A stretch of 64,000 nt of DNA from Azonexus sp. (lineage in GTDB: Bacteria; Pseudomonadota; Gammaproteobacteria; Burkholderiales; Rhodocyclaceae). The DNA is taken from the NCBI GenBank assembly GCA_017983755.1, contig JAGOAU010000006.1, positions 62,001-126,000 of the forward strand, given 5' to 3'. This document shows positions 1 to 7,444 of the stretch, in pieces (position 1 is the first letter of the stretch; every line of letters begins with the position of its first letter). Made by a program: the position numbers and the translations under genes. A model generated the notes under the pieces. The model made no database searches. It worked only from the letters and a program-made list of their open reading frames with translations, and was not told the origin of the DNA.

Positions 1-93
1 CTCACCGCCGCCGCCGTCTTCGCCCTCGGCCGTCGCCACTACGCCAGCGACCTGGCGCGCATCCGCGCCCAGCTGGCGCAGGAAAACCAATAG
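1..93 (+). CDS. C-terminal end of an unidentified protein (partial)
   Basis: An open frame enters from the left edge and ends at a TAG at 91-93, leaving the last 30 residues. It begins with a small hydrophobic stretch (LTAAAVFALG) and ends in a charged, glutamine-rich tail (ARIRAQLAQENQ), as in the end of a single-pass membrane protein. The next gene starts 17 bases later on the same strand, so co-transcription is possible. Too little remains to name a family. Confidence 0.45.
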   Translation, partial: LTAAAVFALGRRHYASDLARIRAQLAQENQ

Positions 94-110
94 ACCCCAA
101 CGGAGTTCCC

Positions 111-674
111 ATGTCCCGATCCCCCACCCCGACCGTCCTCTTCGTCCCCGGCCTGCGCGACCACGTCGATGACCACTGGCAGACCCACGCCCAGAAGAAG
201 ATCCCCGGCGCCCGCTGCGTCGCGCCGCTTGAGCACGACAAGCTGTCGCGCGACGCCCGCGTCGAGGCGCTGCAGGCGGCGCTGGCCGAAATCGACGGCC
301 CGGTCGTCCTCGCCGCGCACAGCGCCGGCTGCATGATCGTCGTCCAGTGGGCGCAAAAATACAGCCGCCGCGACATCTTCGGCGCGCTGCTCGCCGCCCC
401 GGCCGATGTCGAATCGCCGATGCCCGCCGGCTACCCGAGCGTCGACCAGCTCGCCGCTGCCGGCTGGACCCCGATCCCGCGCCGGCCGCTGCCCTTCCCG
501 TCCGTCCTCGCCGCCTCGACCAACGACCCGCTGTGCAACTTCGCGCGCGCCGAAGGCTTTGCCCGCGACTGGGGCAGCCGTTTCCTCGACGCCGGCGCCG
601 TCGGCCACATCAACCCGCCGGCCGGCTTCGGCGAGTGGAAGCTGGGCGAAGACCTCATCCGCGCGATGATCTGA
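111..674 (+). CDS. RBBP9/YdeN-type alpha/beta serine hydrolase
   Basis: The 187-residue protein matches the small RBBP9/YdeN family of cytoplasmic serine hydrolases. Visible family marks are VPGLRDHVDDHWQ near the N-terminus, the nucleophile elbow AHSAG with Ser71, an acid in STNDP (Asp139) and the C-terminal His in GHINP (His166), giving a complete triad. No signal peptide is seen. Length is normal for the family. Physiological substrates of bacterial members are generally unknown, so only hydrolase activity is claimed. The MFS gene starts 15 bases downstream and is probably co-transcribed. Confidence 0.85.
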   Translation: MSRSPTPTVLFVPGLRDHVDDHWQTHAQKKIPGARCVAPLEHDKLSRDARVEALQAALAEIDGPVVLAAHSAGCMIVVQWAQKYSRRDIFGALLAAPADVESPMPAGYPSVDQLAAAGWTPIPRRPLPFPSVLAASTNDPLCNFARAEGFARDWGSRFLDAGAVGHINPPAGFGEWKLGEDLIRAMI

Positions 675-688
675 ACTCCGGACGCCCC

Positions 689-1891
689 GTGAAAACGCTC
701 TCTCCAGCGGCGTTGACCGCGCTGCTGGCGGTGATCGGCCTGCTCAACTCCATCTGCTCCGACATGGTGATCCCGGCCCTGCCCTCGCTGCGCGACGACC
801 TGCAAGTCAGCAACTGGCAGGCGCAGCAGACGATCTCGTTCTTCTTCGGGGCCTGCGCCTTCATGTCGCTGTGGTACGGGGCGCTGGCCGATGCCTGGGG
901 TCGCCGCGCCGTCACCCTCGGCGCCCTGCTCGTCGTCGCCGTGACCGCTCTCGGCTGCATGGCCGTTCGCCAGATCGAGCACCTGTGGGTGCTGCGCACC
1001 GTCCAGGGCATGGCTTCGGGCGCCGGCCTGGTGATCAGCCGCACCGTCGTGCGCGACCTGCACATCGGCCCCACGGCGCAGAAACTGCTGAGCAACATCA
1101 TGATGGTGCAGACGCTGTCGCTGGTCGCGACGCCGGTGATCGGCGGGCTGCTGGCCGCCGCCTGGGGCTGGCGCGCTGTCTTCGGCGTTATCGCCGGCCT
1201 CATGCTGGCGCTGGCGCTCGCCTGCTGGCGCTGGCTGCCGGAAACCCTGCCGGTCGCGCAACGCCGCCCGCTGCGCCCGGCCGCCCTCTGGCACGCCTAC
1301 GCCAGCGTGGCGCGCAACGGCAGCTTTCTGCGCCTGTCGACCGCACACGTCGCCAACTGGGTGGCGATGGCGATGTACGCCTTCTCGGCGCCCGCCATCG
1401 TCATGCACCATCTCGGACGCGCAACGACCGACGTCTGGATGGTCTTCGTACCGATCACCGCCGGCCTGGTTTCCGGCTTCGTCCACTTCCCGCGACTCGC
1501 GCAGCGCCTCGCCAGCGCGACCATACTCGGGCGCGCCTACCGGATCCTGGCGCTGGCCGTGGCGCTCAACCTGGCCCTTTGCGGCCTGCTGCCGCCCGGC
1601 CCGCTCCAGTTGTTCCCGTTGTTCGTCTTCTCCTACGGCATGGCGCTGGCCCTGCCGATCCTGATCGACCGCGCGCTGGCGCCGGTGCATGAACACGCCG
1701 GGGTCGCCGCCTCGTGCCAGACCTTCATGCAGTTCGCCGTGATGGCCTTCGGCGCCGGCGTCCTCGCCCCGCTGCTGTGGGACTCGCTGTTCCTGCTGGC
1801 GCTCGGCACCGGCACCTTCACCGCCATCGGCGCCGGCTGCGTGCTCTACGAGGCGCGCCACCGCCATGCCCACCCCTGCCCGACCACCTGA
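689..1891 (+). CDS. MFS transporter, Bcr/CflA-like drug efflux family
   Basis: This is a 400-residue, very hydrophobic protein with about 12 predicted membrane segments, typical of the major facilitator superfamily. The N-terminal half carries DMVIPALPSLRDDLQ after TM1 and the loop 2-3 motif GALADAWGRR, as in Bcr/CflA-type proton-driven exporters. I chose the GTG at 689, which places TM1 at the N-terminus; the open frame extends upstream but only as a shadow of the hydrolase gene. Substrate is unknown. It sits 15 bases after the hydrolase and ends 10 bases before the DsbA-family gene. Confidence 0.8.
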   Translation: MKTLSPAALTALLAVIGLLNSICSDMVIPALPSLRDDLQVSNWQAQQTISFFFGACAFMSLWYGALADAWGRRAVTLGALLVVAVTALGCMAVRQIEHLWVLRTVQGMASGAGLVISRTVVRDLHIGPTAQKLLSNIMMVQTLSLVATPVIGGLLAAAWGWRAVFGVIAGLMLALALACWRWLPETLPVAQRRPLRPAALWHAYASVARNGSFLRLSTAHVANWVAMAMYAFSAPAIVMHHLGRATTDVWMVFVPITAGLVSGFVHFPRLAQRLASATILGRAYRILALAVALNLALCGLLPPGPLQLFPLFVFSYGMALALPILIDRALAPVHEHAGVAASCQTFMQFAVMAFGAGVLAPLLWDSLFLLALGTGTFTAIGAGCVLYEARHRHAHPCPTT

Positions 1892-1901
1892 CCATTACGC
1901 C

Positions 1902-2576
1902 ATGTCCACCACCCTCGCCATCGACGTCCATTTCGACCTGATCTGTCCCTGGTGCCTGATCGGCAAGCGCCACCTGCGCAGCGCCATCGAGCAATTCCGC
2001 AGCACCCATCCGGATGTCGACGTTGCGCTCAACTGGCGCTCGCACCAGTTGCTGCCCGACATTCCTGCCGCCGGCATCCCCTACCAGGTGTTCTACGAAC
2101 GGCGCCTCGGCAGCCCGGCCGCCGTCGCCGCACGCCGCGCCCAGGTCCAGGCCGCGGCGCGGGCGGCCGGCATCGAGCTTGCCTTCGAACGCATCGCGCT
2201 GATGCCCAACACGCAGCTGGCACACCGGCTGATCGACTGCGCCGGCGAATTCGGCGGCGCCGAGCAGGTGGCCTACCTGATCGAGCGCCTGTTCGCCGCC
2301 TACTTCATGGAAGGACGCAACATCGGCGCCCTCCCGGTCCTGCTCGCGATCGCCGCCGAGGCGGGCTTCCCGGCCGCCGCCATCGAGGCCCGCCTGGCCA
2401 CGCCGGAAGCCGGCGACCGCTTCCGCGCCCGGCTCGCCGCCGATGCCGGCATCTCCGGCGTCCCCTTTTTCGTCTTCAACGACCGCCTCGCGATCTCCGG
2501 CGCCCATCCGCCGGCCTCGTTGCTGGCGGCGATGGAACAGGCGCTGCTGCCGACCGCCACCGCCCACCCCGTTTAA
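1902..2576 (+). CDS. DsbA-family oxidoreductase, FrnE-like
   Basis: The 224-residue protein has a thioredoxin/DsbA fold with an N-terminal CPWC redox motif (Cys15, Cys18) after a short beta strand (IDVHFDLICPWC). There is no signal peptide, so it is cytoplasmic like FrnE and 2-hydroxychromene-2-carboxylate isomerase relatives rather than periplasmic DsbA. The C-terminal GISGVPFFVFNDRLAISGA matches the cis-Pro loop region of this family. The ATG at 1902 is preferred over one at 1866 because it starts directly before the first strand and avoids overlap with the MFS gene. Confidence 0.85.
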   Translation: MSTTLAIDVHFDLICPWCLIGKRHLRSAIEQFRSTHPDVDVALNWRSHQLLPDIPAAGIPYQVFYERRLGSPAAVAARRAQVQAAARAAGIELAFERIALMPNTQLAHRLIDCAGEFGGAEQVAYLIERLFAAYFMEGRNIGALPVLLAIAAEAGFPAAAIEARLATPEAGDRFRARLAADAGISGVPFFVFNDRLAISGAHPPASLLAAMEQALLPTATAHPV

Positions 2577-2630
2577 CCGGACCAGCCGCCCGCCCCGAGG
2601 CGGCACCATCGATATCAAAGGAGAACACTC

Positions 2631-4607
2631 ATGGAAAACCCCGTCCCCGCCTGGATCCCTTCGCCGCAAACGATCGCCGACGCCAAGGTCACCGCCTTCA
2701 TCGGCTGGCTGACCCGCGAGCGCGGCATCACGCTGGCCGATTACGACGCCCTGTGGCGCTGGTCGGTCAGCGACATCGACGCCTTCTGGAGCGCCGTCTG
2801 GGATTATTTCGCCATCCCCTCGACCGCGCCGCGCGGCAAGGCGCTGGCCGACGCCCGCATGCCGGGCGCCGTGTGGTTCCCCGGCGTCGAGCTGAACTAC
2901 GTCGAACAGGTCTTCCGCCACGCCACCGACACCCGGCCGGCAATCGTCTTCCGTGACGAATCCGGCGCCGAGCGCGACGTGTCGTGGGCCGAGCTGCAGC
3001 GCCAGGTCGGCGCGCTGGCCGCCACGTTGCGCGCGCAGGGCGTCGGCCGCGGCGACCGCGTCGTCGCCTTCATGCCCAACATCCCCGAGTCGGTGATCGC
3101 CTTCCTCGCGGTCGCCGGCCTCGGCGCCATCTGGTCGGTGTGCTCGCCGGACATGGGCCGCGTCGCCGTACTCGACCGCTTCCGCCAGATCGCGCCGAAG
3201 GCGATGATCGCCGTCGACGGCTACCGCTACGGCGGCAAGGCGCACGACCGCCGGGCGCTGGTCGGCGAACTGCTCGGGGAGTTGCCGAGCGTCGAGCACC
3301 TCGTCCTCTTGCCGCAGCTCGACCCCGCGGCCGGCACCACCGGCTTCGCCAACGCGACGACCTGGGCCGACGCCACCGCCGGCAATGCACCGCTGGCGCC
3401 CGAACACGTGCCCTTCGACCACCCGCTGTGGGTCGTCTATTCGTCGGGCACCACCGGCCTGCCCAAGCCCATCGTCCATTCGCAGGGCGGCGTCGTCATC
3501 GAGCACCTGAAGGTGATCACCTTCCACCTCGACCTCGGCCCCGGCGACCGCTACCACTGGTACTCAACCACCGGCTGGATGATGTGGAACTTCCAGGTCG
3601 GCGGCCTGCTCGCCGGATGCACCATCTGTCTGTTCGACGGCAATCCCGGCACGCCGGACCTCAACGCGCTGTGGCGCTTCGTTGCCGACCAGCGCGTCGA
3701 CTTCTTCGGCGCCGGCGCCGCCTTCTACGCCTCGTGCCAGAAAGCCGGCATCGAGCCGACGCAGGCCGGCGACCTCTCCCGCCTGCGCGGCCTCGGCTCG
3801 ACCGGCTCGCCGCTGTCCCCGGAAAACTACCAGTGGCTGCTCGAACACGTGCGCCAGGATCTGTGGATCAACCCGATCTCGGGCGGCACCGACCTGGTCA
3901 GTGCTTTCATCGGCGGCGTGCCGACGCTGCCGATGATCCCCGGCGAAATGCAGTGCCGCTGCCTCGGCGCCAAGATCGAAGCCTTCGACGAGGCCGGCCA
4001 GCCACTGACCGACGCGGTCGGCGAACTGGTGTGCACCGCGCCGATGCCGTCGATGCCGCTCTATTTCTGGAACGACAAGGACAACCTGCGCTACATCGAC
4101 AGCTACTTCGACACCTTTCCCGGCATCTGGCGCCACGGCGACTGGCTGCGAATCACGCCGCGCGGCGGCGCCATCATCTACGGCCGCTCCGACGCGACGA
4201 TCAACCGCCACGGTATCCGCATGGGCACCAGCGAACTCTACCGCGCGGTCGAAGACCTGCCGGAAGTGCTCGACAGCATGGTCGTCGACCTCGAATACCT
4301 GGGCAAGGAATCCTACATGCCGTTGTTCGTGGTTTTGCGCCCTGGCGAGACGTTGACCGCAACACTCACCGCGACGATCCGCGAGCGCATCAAGGTCGCC
4401 CTGTCGGCCCGCCACGTGCCGAACGACATCTTCCAGGTACCGGCCATCCCGCGCACACTGACCGGCAAGAAGCTGGAACTGCCGATCAAGAAGCTGCTGC
4501 TCGGCCAGCCGCTGGAGAAGATCGTCAATCCGGACACCATGGCCAACCCGGAATGCCTCGCCTGGTACGGCGAGTATGCCGCCCGCCGGCAGCAGCAGGC
4601 GGCTTGA
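2631..4607 (+). CDS. acetoacetate--CoA ligase (acetoacetyl-CoA synthetase)
   Basis: The 658-residue enzyme of the ANL superfamily activates acetoacetate (and probably 3-hydroxybutyrate) to the CoA thioester with ATP, linking ketone bodies or PHB breakdown products to central metabolism. Evidence is the acetoacetyl-CoA synthetase N-terminal domain (ALWRWSVSDIDAFW), the P-loop YSSGTTGLPKPIVHSQGG near residue 270, the WYSTTGWMMWN block, GRSDATINRHGIRMGTSE of the hinge region, and the C-terminal lysine in LTGKKLELPIKK. Length is typical. A strong AAAGGAG ribosome site precedes the ATG, and a hairpin terminator follows. Confidence 0.92.
   Translation: MENPVPAWIPSPQTIADAKVTAFIGWLTRERGITLADYDALWRWSVSDIDAFWSAVWDYFAIPSTAPRGKALADARMPGAVWFPGVELNYVEQVFRHATDTRPAIVFRDESGAERDVSWAELQRQVGALAATLRAQGVGRGDRVVAFMPNIPESVIAFLAVAGLGAIWSVCSPDMGRVAVLDRFRQIAPKAMIAVDGYRYGGKAHDRRALVGELLGELPSVEHLVLLPQLDPAAGTTGFANATTWADATAGNAPLAPEHVPFDHPLWVVYSSGTTGLPKPIVHSQGGVVIEHLKVITFHLDLGPGDRYHWYSTTGWMMWNFQVGGLLAGCTICLFDGNPGTPDLNALWRFVADQRVDFFGAGAAFYASCQKAGIEPTQAGDLSRLRGLGSTGSPLSPENYQWLLEHVRQDLWINPISGGTDLVSAFIGGVPTLPMIPGEMQCRCLGAKIEAFDEAGQPLTDAVGELVCTAPMPSMPLYFWNDKDNLRYIDSYFDTFPGIWRHGDWLRITPRGGAIIYGRSDATINRHGIRMGTSELYRAVEDLPEVLDSMVVDLEYLGKESYMPLFVVLRPGETLTATLTATIRERIKVALSARHVPNDIFQVPAIPRTLTGKKLELPIKKLLLGQPLEKIVNPDTMANPECLAWYGEYAARRQQQAA
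4352..4363 (+). repeat. Dispersed 12-base word GTTGACCGCAAC, copy 1
   Basis: This perfect copy in acetoacetyl-CoA synthetase is read as Leu-Thr-Ala-Thr with the unusual codons TTG and GCA. All copies match GTYGACCGCAAC or its complement; see the findings for the full list. Confidence 0.7.
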
Positions 4608-4614
4608 TTCGGTG

Positions 4615-4644
4615 ATGTCGTTCCCGGTCGGCCGGGAACGACAT
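4615..4644 (+). terminator. Rho-independent-like terminator after acetoacetyl-CoA synthetase
   Basis: A perfect 13-base-pair stem (ATGTCGTTCCCGG with its complement CCGGGAACGACAT) encloses a 4-base loop seven bases after the stop codon, followed by a short T-rich TTGTCT. It marks the right edge of the core block before the integron. Confidence 0.75.
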
Positions 4645-4755
4645 TTGTCTTGGCCGAGGCGGCCCGGATTTGTCAGGGTGGCTCCCGATCGGGACGAGTC
4701 TCATCGGGTGGTATCGCCCCAAACCGGAACTAGCCAGCTTTGAAAAGTGGACAGT

Positions 4756-4826
4756 CAGGAACGTCTGAGTTCAGGGGCGCTGCGCGGCTTCATCGCGCAG
4801 CGTCCGGTGGAGTGACGGGTTAGGGC
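4756..4826 (-). repeat. attC-like recombination site of the distal integron cassette
   Basis: A core-site-like GTTAGGG at 4819-4825 faces a degenerate ...GGAAC at 4758-4762. The stretch between folds into a hairpin with a perfect 9-bp stem (CGCTGCGCG/CGCGCAGCG) and an unpaired A next to it, as in the extrahelical bases of attC sites. The brnA stop codon lies inside the right core. The left core is a poor match to RYYYAAC, so the outer end may be degraded. Confidence 0.6.
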
Positions 4827-5044
4827 TTGCTGGGCCAAGCAATCTGTACTTGCCTATGTTGTGTAACACAGTCGCGGAGATAGAGATTGATAAGGCTCTG
4901 GTACGGAACCCCTGCATCGACCGCCATGCTTTTGAAATAAGCGACTACGTCTTCGGAGAGCCGCATGGTGACAGGTGTCTTGAGCTTCGATGCGTAGGGG
5001 TTCCTACGCGACTTCATTTTAGAGAGATCGTATTCGGCTTTCAT
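4820..5044 (-). CDS. brnA: BrnA-type antitoxin (integron cassette gene)
   Basis: This 74-residue protein has the BrnA antitoxin layout: a charged N-terminus that contacts the toxin, then a ribbon-helix-helix DNA-binding segment (TPVTMRLSEDVVAYFKSMAVDAGVPYQSLINLYLRD). In the family, BrnA neutralises the ribonuclease BrnT and represses the operon. It starts five bases after brnT. Its TAA stop falls within the core of the attC site, as is usual for cassette genes. The pair is clearly less GC-rich than the surrounding core genes, consistent with acquisition. Confidence 0.85.
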   Translation of the reverse strand: MKAEYDLSKMKSRRNPYASKLKTPVTMRLSEDVVAYFKSMAVDAGVPYQSLINLYLRDCVTQHRQVQIAWPSKP

Positions 5045-5049
5045 GGTTT

Positions 5050-5328
5050 TTACTTCCCGTAAAACGCACTTTCACGTTTGGTTGCCTTGCGGGCAGAAAT
5101 GATGCGGATGACGTGGCCTGCTTCCCGCTCACAGTGAGCTACGAGCAGCAATCTTGATCCCGTACTCATGCCCAATAACAGAAAACGCTTTTCATCAGAT
5201 GAGTGGTCATTATCGAAGAATTGGATAGCAAACTCATCGTAGAAAGTTGACTGGGCTTCCTCAAAGGAAACCCCGTGCTTCTTGATATTTGCCGTGGCCT
5301 TGGCTGGATCCCACTCGAACTTAATCAT
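5050..5328 (-). CDS. brnT: BrnT-type ribonuclease toxin (integron cassette gene)
   Basis: The 92-residue protein begins MIKFEWDPAKATANIKKHGVSF and carries the basic C-terminal RIISARKATKRE, both diagnostic of BrnT, a RelE-fold ribonuclease that inhibits translation. The family's usual length is about 90 residues, so it looks intact. It precedes its antitoxin, the standard brnT-brnA order. The ATG lies directly at an inverted repeat suitable for BrnA autorepression. In integrons such modules are thought to stabilise cassette arrays. Confidence 0.88.
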   Translation of the reverse strand: MIKFEWDPAKATANIKKHGVSFEEAQSTFYDEFAIQFFDNDHSSDEKRFLLLGMSTGSRLLLVAHCEREAGHVIRIISARKATKRESAFYGK

Positions 5329-5344
5329 ACATACAGTGTATGTA
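5328..5344 (-). promoter_or_regulatory. Inverted repeat at brnT start, probable BrnA operator
   Basis: TACATAC and GTATGTA form a 7-bp inverted repeat around a 3-base centre, immediately upstream of and touching the brnT start codon. A palindrome here fits autoregulation by a ribbon-helix-helix antitoxin; binding is inferred. Confidence 0.5.
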
Positions 5345-5366
5345 AATGTTGGCGGATGTCAAGCAA

Positions 5367-5448
5367 GCCCTAACGTGCTAGGTAAGGGGCGCGCGGCTTG
5401 CCGCGCGTCCCAGCAGCCGAAGGCTGCGCCTTGACCGAAATGTTAGCC
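5367..5448 (-). repeat. attC-like site between the two integron cassettes
   Basis: GCCCTAAC (5367-5374) and GTTAGCC (5442-5448) form the outer inverted core pair. Inside are a long imperfect hairpin (GGGCGCGCGG/CCGCGCGTCCC with one unpaired T) and a second small stem (CAGCC/GGCTG). The total of 82 bases is within the attC range. The stop codon of the membrane-protein gene sits inside GTTAGCC. The same GGCTAAC/GTTAGCC core recurs at the attI junction (5897-5903), as expected for a cassette bounded by recombination points. Confidence 0.7.
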
Positions 5449-5892
5449 ATTGGTTTTCCCGGAAGCAGAAGCGCGTACACGCAAAAGCTGACCTGCAACT
5501 AGCGCCAGAACATAGACCAATAGCCACCATGGTGCCCTAGAAGCGATTACCTCGAGAGCTTGTGAAACGCTCCCCGGGGCAGCAGCCATCCAGGGAAGAT
5601 GGGCGGGCAAAACCGTGTTTTTCCCTGGAACAAAAGGTGAAATGCACGCAAATACAATAACAAGAGGAAAGGCATTTATTGCAGCTTGCAATGAGTGCTT
5701 GATTTGTACTCCTGCAATTACAGCAACCAGCACAGGCAAAACCCACTCGATAAATAGGAATGCTAAAACTGGAAAACCAAGTCCAATAACCTCAACGAAG
5801 AGCACCCCGCTCTCCCGGATAACGAACATGAGCAAAGCGTAAACAGCTGCAATTGCGTAACCAAGTTTTATGTAATTGGGCGGCAGTAGCAT
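5443..5892 (-). CDS. Hypothetical membrane protein, first integron cassette
   Basis: The 149-residue product has about four hydrophobic segments (around residues 8-25, 30-60, 68-90 and 120-138) and no recognised catalytic motif. It is probably an inner-membrane protein. It is bounded by the attI core 5 bases before its start and by an attC site overlapping its stop, which makes it the first cassette of the array. Base composition is lower in GC than the flanking chromosome. I do not recognise the family. Confidence 0.7.
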   Translation of the reverse strand: MLLPPNYIKLGYAIAAVYALLMFVIRESGVLFVEVIGLGFPVLAFLFIEWVLPVLVAVIAGVQIKHSLQAAINAFPLVIVFACISPFVPGKNTVLPAHLPWMAAAPGSVSQALEVIASRAPWWLLVYVLALVAGQLLRVRASASGKTNG

Positions 5893-5895
5893 AGG

Positions 5896-5981
5896 TGGCT
5901 AACGTAAAGTGGACGTCAATTTTGCAGGGTTTATCTCCTGCTTGAGATCTATATTGGCGCGGGGCATGTCTGCAATCGTCC
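5896..5981 (-). other. Integron attI recombination site region
   Basis: The interval between the first cassette and the integrase promoter carries the core GGCTAAC (5897-5903; GTTAGCC on the cassette strand), identical to the distal core of the first cassette. Position and orientation match attI in known integrons. The outer limit towards the integrase is a guess. Confidence 0.6.
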
Positions 5982-6009
5982 TTGTCATCGGGTTTTTCGT
6001 GTATATACT
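5982..6009 (+). promoter_or_regulatory. Putative integrase promoter PintI
   Basis: TTGTCA (5982-5987) and TATACT (6004-6009) are five-of-six matches to -35 and -10 elements, with a 16-base spacer. The predicted transcription start falls at about 6016, the integrase ATG, implying a leaderless or nearly leaderless message. Confidence 0.55.
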
Positions 6010-6025
6010 GTGTTTATGTACAGCA
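6006..6025 (+). promoter_or_regulatory. LexA (SOS) box over the integrase promoter
   Basis: The sequence TACTGTGTTTATGTACAGCA contains a perfect CTGT-N8-ACAG core (6008-6023). It overlaps the -10 element and the integrase start codon. SOS control of integron integrases by LexA is established in several bacteria, and this position would block the promoter directly. Confidence 0.75.
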
Positions 6026-7053
6026 CTAAATATCCGGTCAAACCCTGCAAGCCTGCCGACAGGCCAGCACTCAAATCGGTGCGCTTGCTTGATCAGGTGC
6101 GTGAGCGTATTCGGTACAAGCATTACAGCATACGTACCGAGGAGGCTTATGTCTATTGGGTACGCGGATTCATACGGTTTCATCAGTTGAAACACCCCAA
6201 GGAGATGGGCTCCGCCGAGGTTACTGCGTTCTTGTCGTGGCTGGCGGCAGAGCGTGGCGTGGCACCGTCCACGCACAAGCAGGCGTTGTCGGCACTGTTG
6301 TTTCTGTATCGCGAGGTGCTGGAAATCGATCTACCGTGGATGAACGAAATTTTGCGTCCAAAGGATCGTGTCCGGGTGCCAACGGTACTTTCGGTAGGCG
6401 AGGTGGCACGCCTGTTTTCAGCGCTGGAAGGACCGATGGCGCTGCTCGGACGTTTGCTTTATGGCACGGGTCTGCGTTTGATGGAGGCACTGCGCCTGCG
6501 GGTCAAAGATGTTGATTTCGAGCGCCGGGAAATTGTGGTGCGTGCCGGCAAGGGAGACAAGGACCGGCGGGTGATGTTGCCCGAGTCGTTGGCCGCGCCG
6601 CTTAAGGAGCAGTTGGCGCATGCCCGTTTGATCTGGTCGCAAGACCGCCTGCACAGCTTGCCGGGGGTGTTTATGCCAGATGCACTGGATCGGAAATATC
6701 CAAACGCCGGGACACAATGGGCGTGGTTCTGGATATGGCCGGCCCCGGATCTGTCGATTGATCCGCGTAGCGGCATCCGTCGCCGCCACCACCTCTACGA
6801 ACAACGCCTGCAACGCGCTATCAAGCAGGCGGTGTTGCTGGCTGGGCTAAGCAAACAGGTGTCGGTACATACGTTGCGCCATTCCTTCGCCACACATCTT
6901 CTGGAAAGCGGTTACGACATTCGAACAGTGCAGGAATTGTTGGGGCACAGCGACGTGAGCACCACGATGATTTATACCCACGTCCTTAATCGTGGCGGGC
7001 GGGGGGTCATGAGCCCGCTAGATCGAATGGCGGCGGGTGCGCTTGCCGGTTGA
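6016..7053 (+). CDS. intI: Integron integrase IntI (tyrosine recombinase)
   Basis: The 345-residue tyrosine recombinase catalyses attI x attC cassette integration and excision. The catalytic set is complete: Arg154, His285, Arg288, His311 and the nucleophile Tyr320, each offset by 8 from class 1 IntI1. The decisive mark is the IntI-only insertion at about 219-270 ([17 protein letters not shown], then [21 protein letters not shown]), absent from XerC/D. The N-terminal [18 protein letters not shown] also resembles IntI1. It is transcribed away from attI and the cassettes, the normal layout. ATG 6016 is chosen; a GTG two codons earlier lies inside the LexA box. No frameshift is seen, so it is probably functional. 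Confidence 0.93.
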   Translation: MYSTKYPVKPCKPADRPALKSVRLLDQVRERIRYKHYSIRTEEAYVYWVRGFIRFHQLKHPKEMGSAEVTAFLSWLAAERGVAPSTHKQALSALLFLYREVLEIDLPWMNEILRPKDRVRVPTVLSVGEVARLFSALEGPMALLGRLLYGTGLRLMEALRLRVKDVDFERREIVVRAGKGDKDRRVMLPESLAAPLKEQLAHARLIWSQDRLHSLPGVFMPDALDRKYPNAGTQWAWFWIWPAPDLSIDPRSGIRRRHHLYEQRLQRAIKQAVLLAGLSKQVSVHTLRHSFATHLLESGYDIRTVQELLGHSDVSTTMIYTHVLNRGGRGVMSPLDRMAAGALAG

Positions 7054-7444
7054 GTGATGATAAATGCGCCAGGCTGACGTTACCGGAATAACCGCTCTGC
7101 GGATGCAACTTCAGCCGGCCGCTGTTGGCCGATAGTGTGAGATCGAATACTTGCCCGTATGCCCGTCATTCAGGCATCAGTCACGGAAGGCAACCGCAGC
7201 ATTCGTGCCTCTTATGCCAAATGTCACATCGGCCAGGGGCGGACGTACGCCCATGCATCTGAAACCTGCCGGATACCCTACGCGAACAATTCGGCCTTTA
7301 CTGCCATTCGACGGACTGCTTACTTCGATCAGCAATAAAGGTCGCCCTCTTCGGGCGCGCCGCTTTTTCAGGGAGATTGAGAGGGGCCAGCCCGAGCGAT
7401 TTCTGGTGATTTTTTCGGTCGACCGGAGAAAGCACCCAAATCGC
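7054..7444 (+). other. Intergenic region between intI and hflX without a supported gene
   Basis: These 391 bases separate the convergent intI and hflX genes. An open frame of 144 codons from 7151 runs into the hflX antisense strand and shows no family features. A weak hairpin (CGCCC/GGGCG at 7343-7357) with a T-run at 7364-7368 could terminate intI. I see no attC-like pair or other gene. Confidence 0.5.

Noticed and set aside
1818-3557. 579-codon minus-strand frame opposite the DsbA-family and acetoacetyl-CoA synthetase genes
   Set aside because: It is a shadow of two well-supported genes on the other strand.
4683-4694. Palindrome TCCCGATCGGGA left of the integron
   Set aside because: A single short palindrome without core-site flanks; I could not support it as another attC or an operator.
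6016-7053. XerC/XerD or phage integrase as alternative for the recombinase
   Set aside because: The IntI-specific insertion, the neighbouring attI/attC-like sites and the LexA box all point to an integron integrase.
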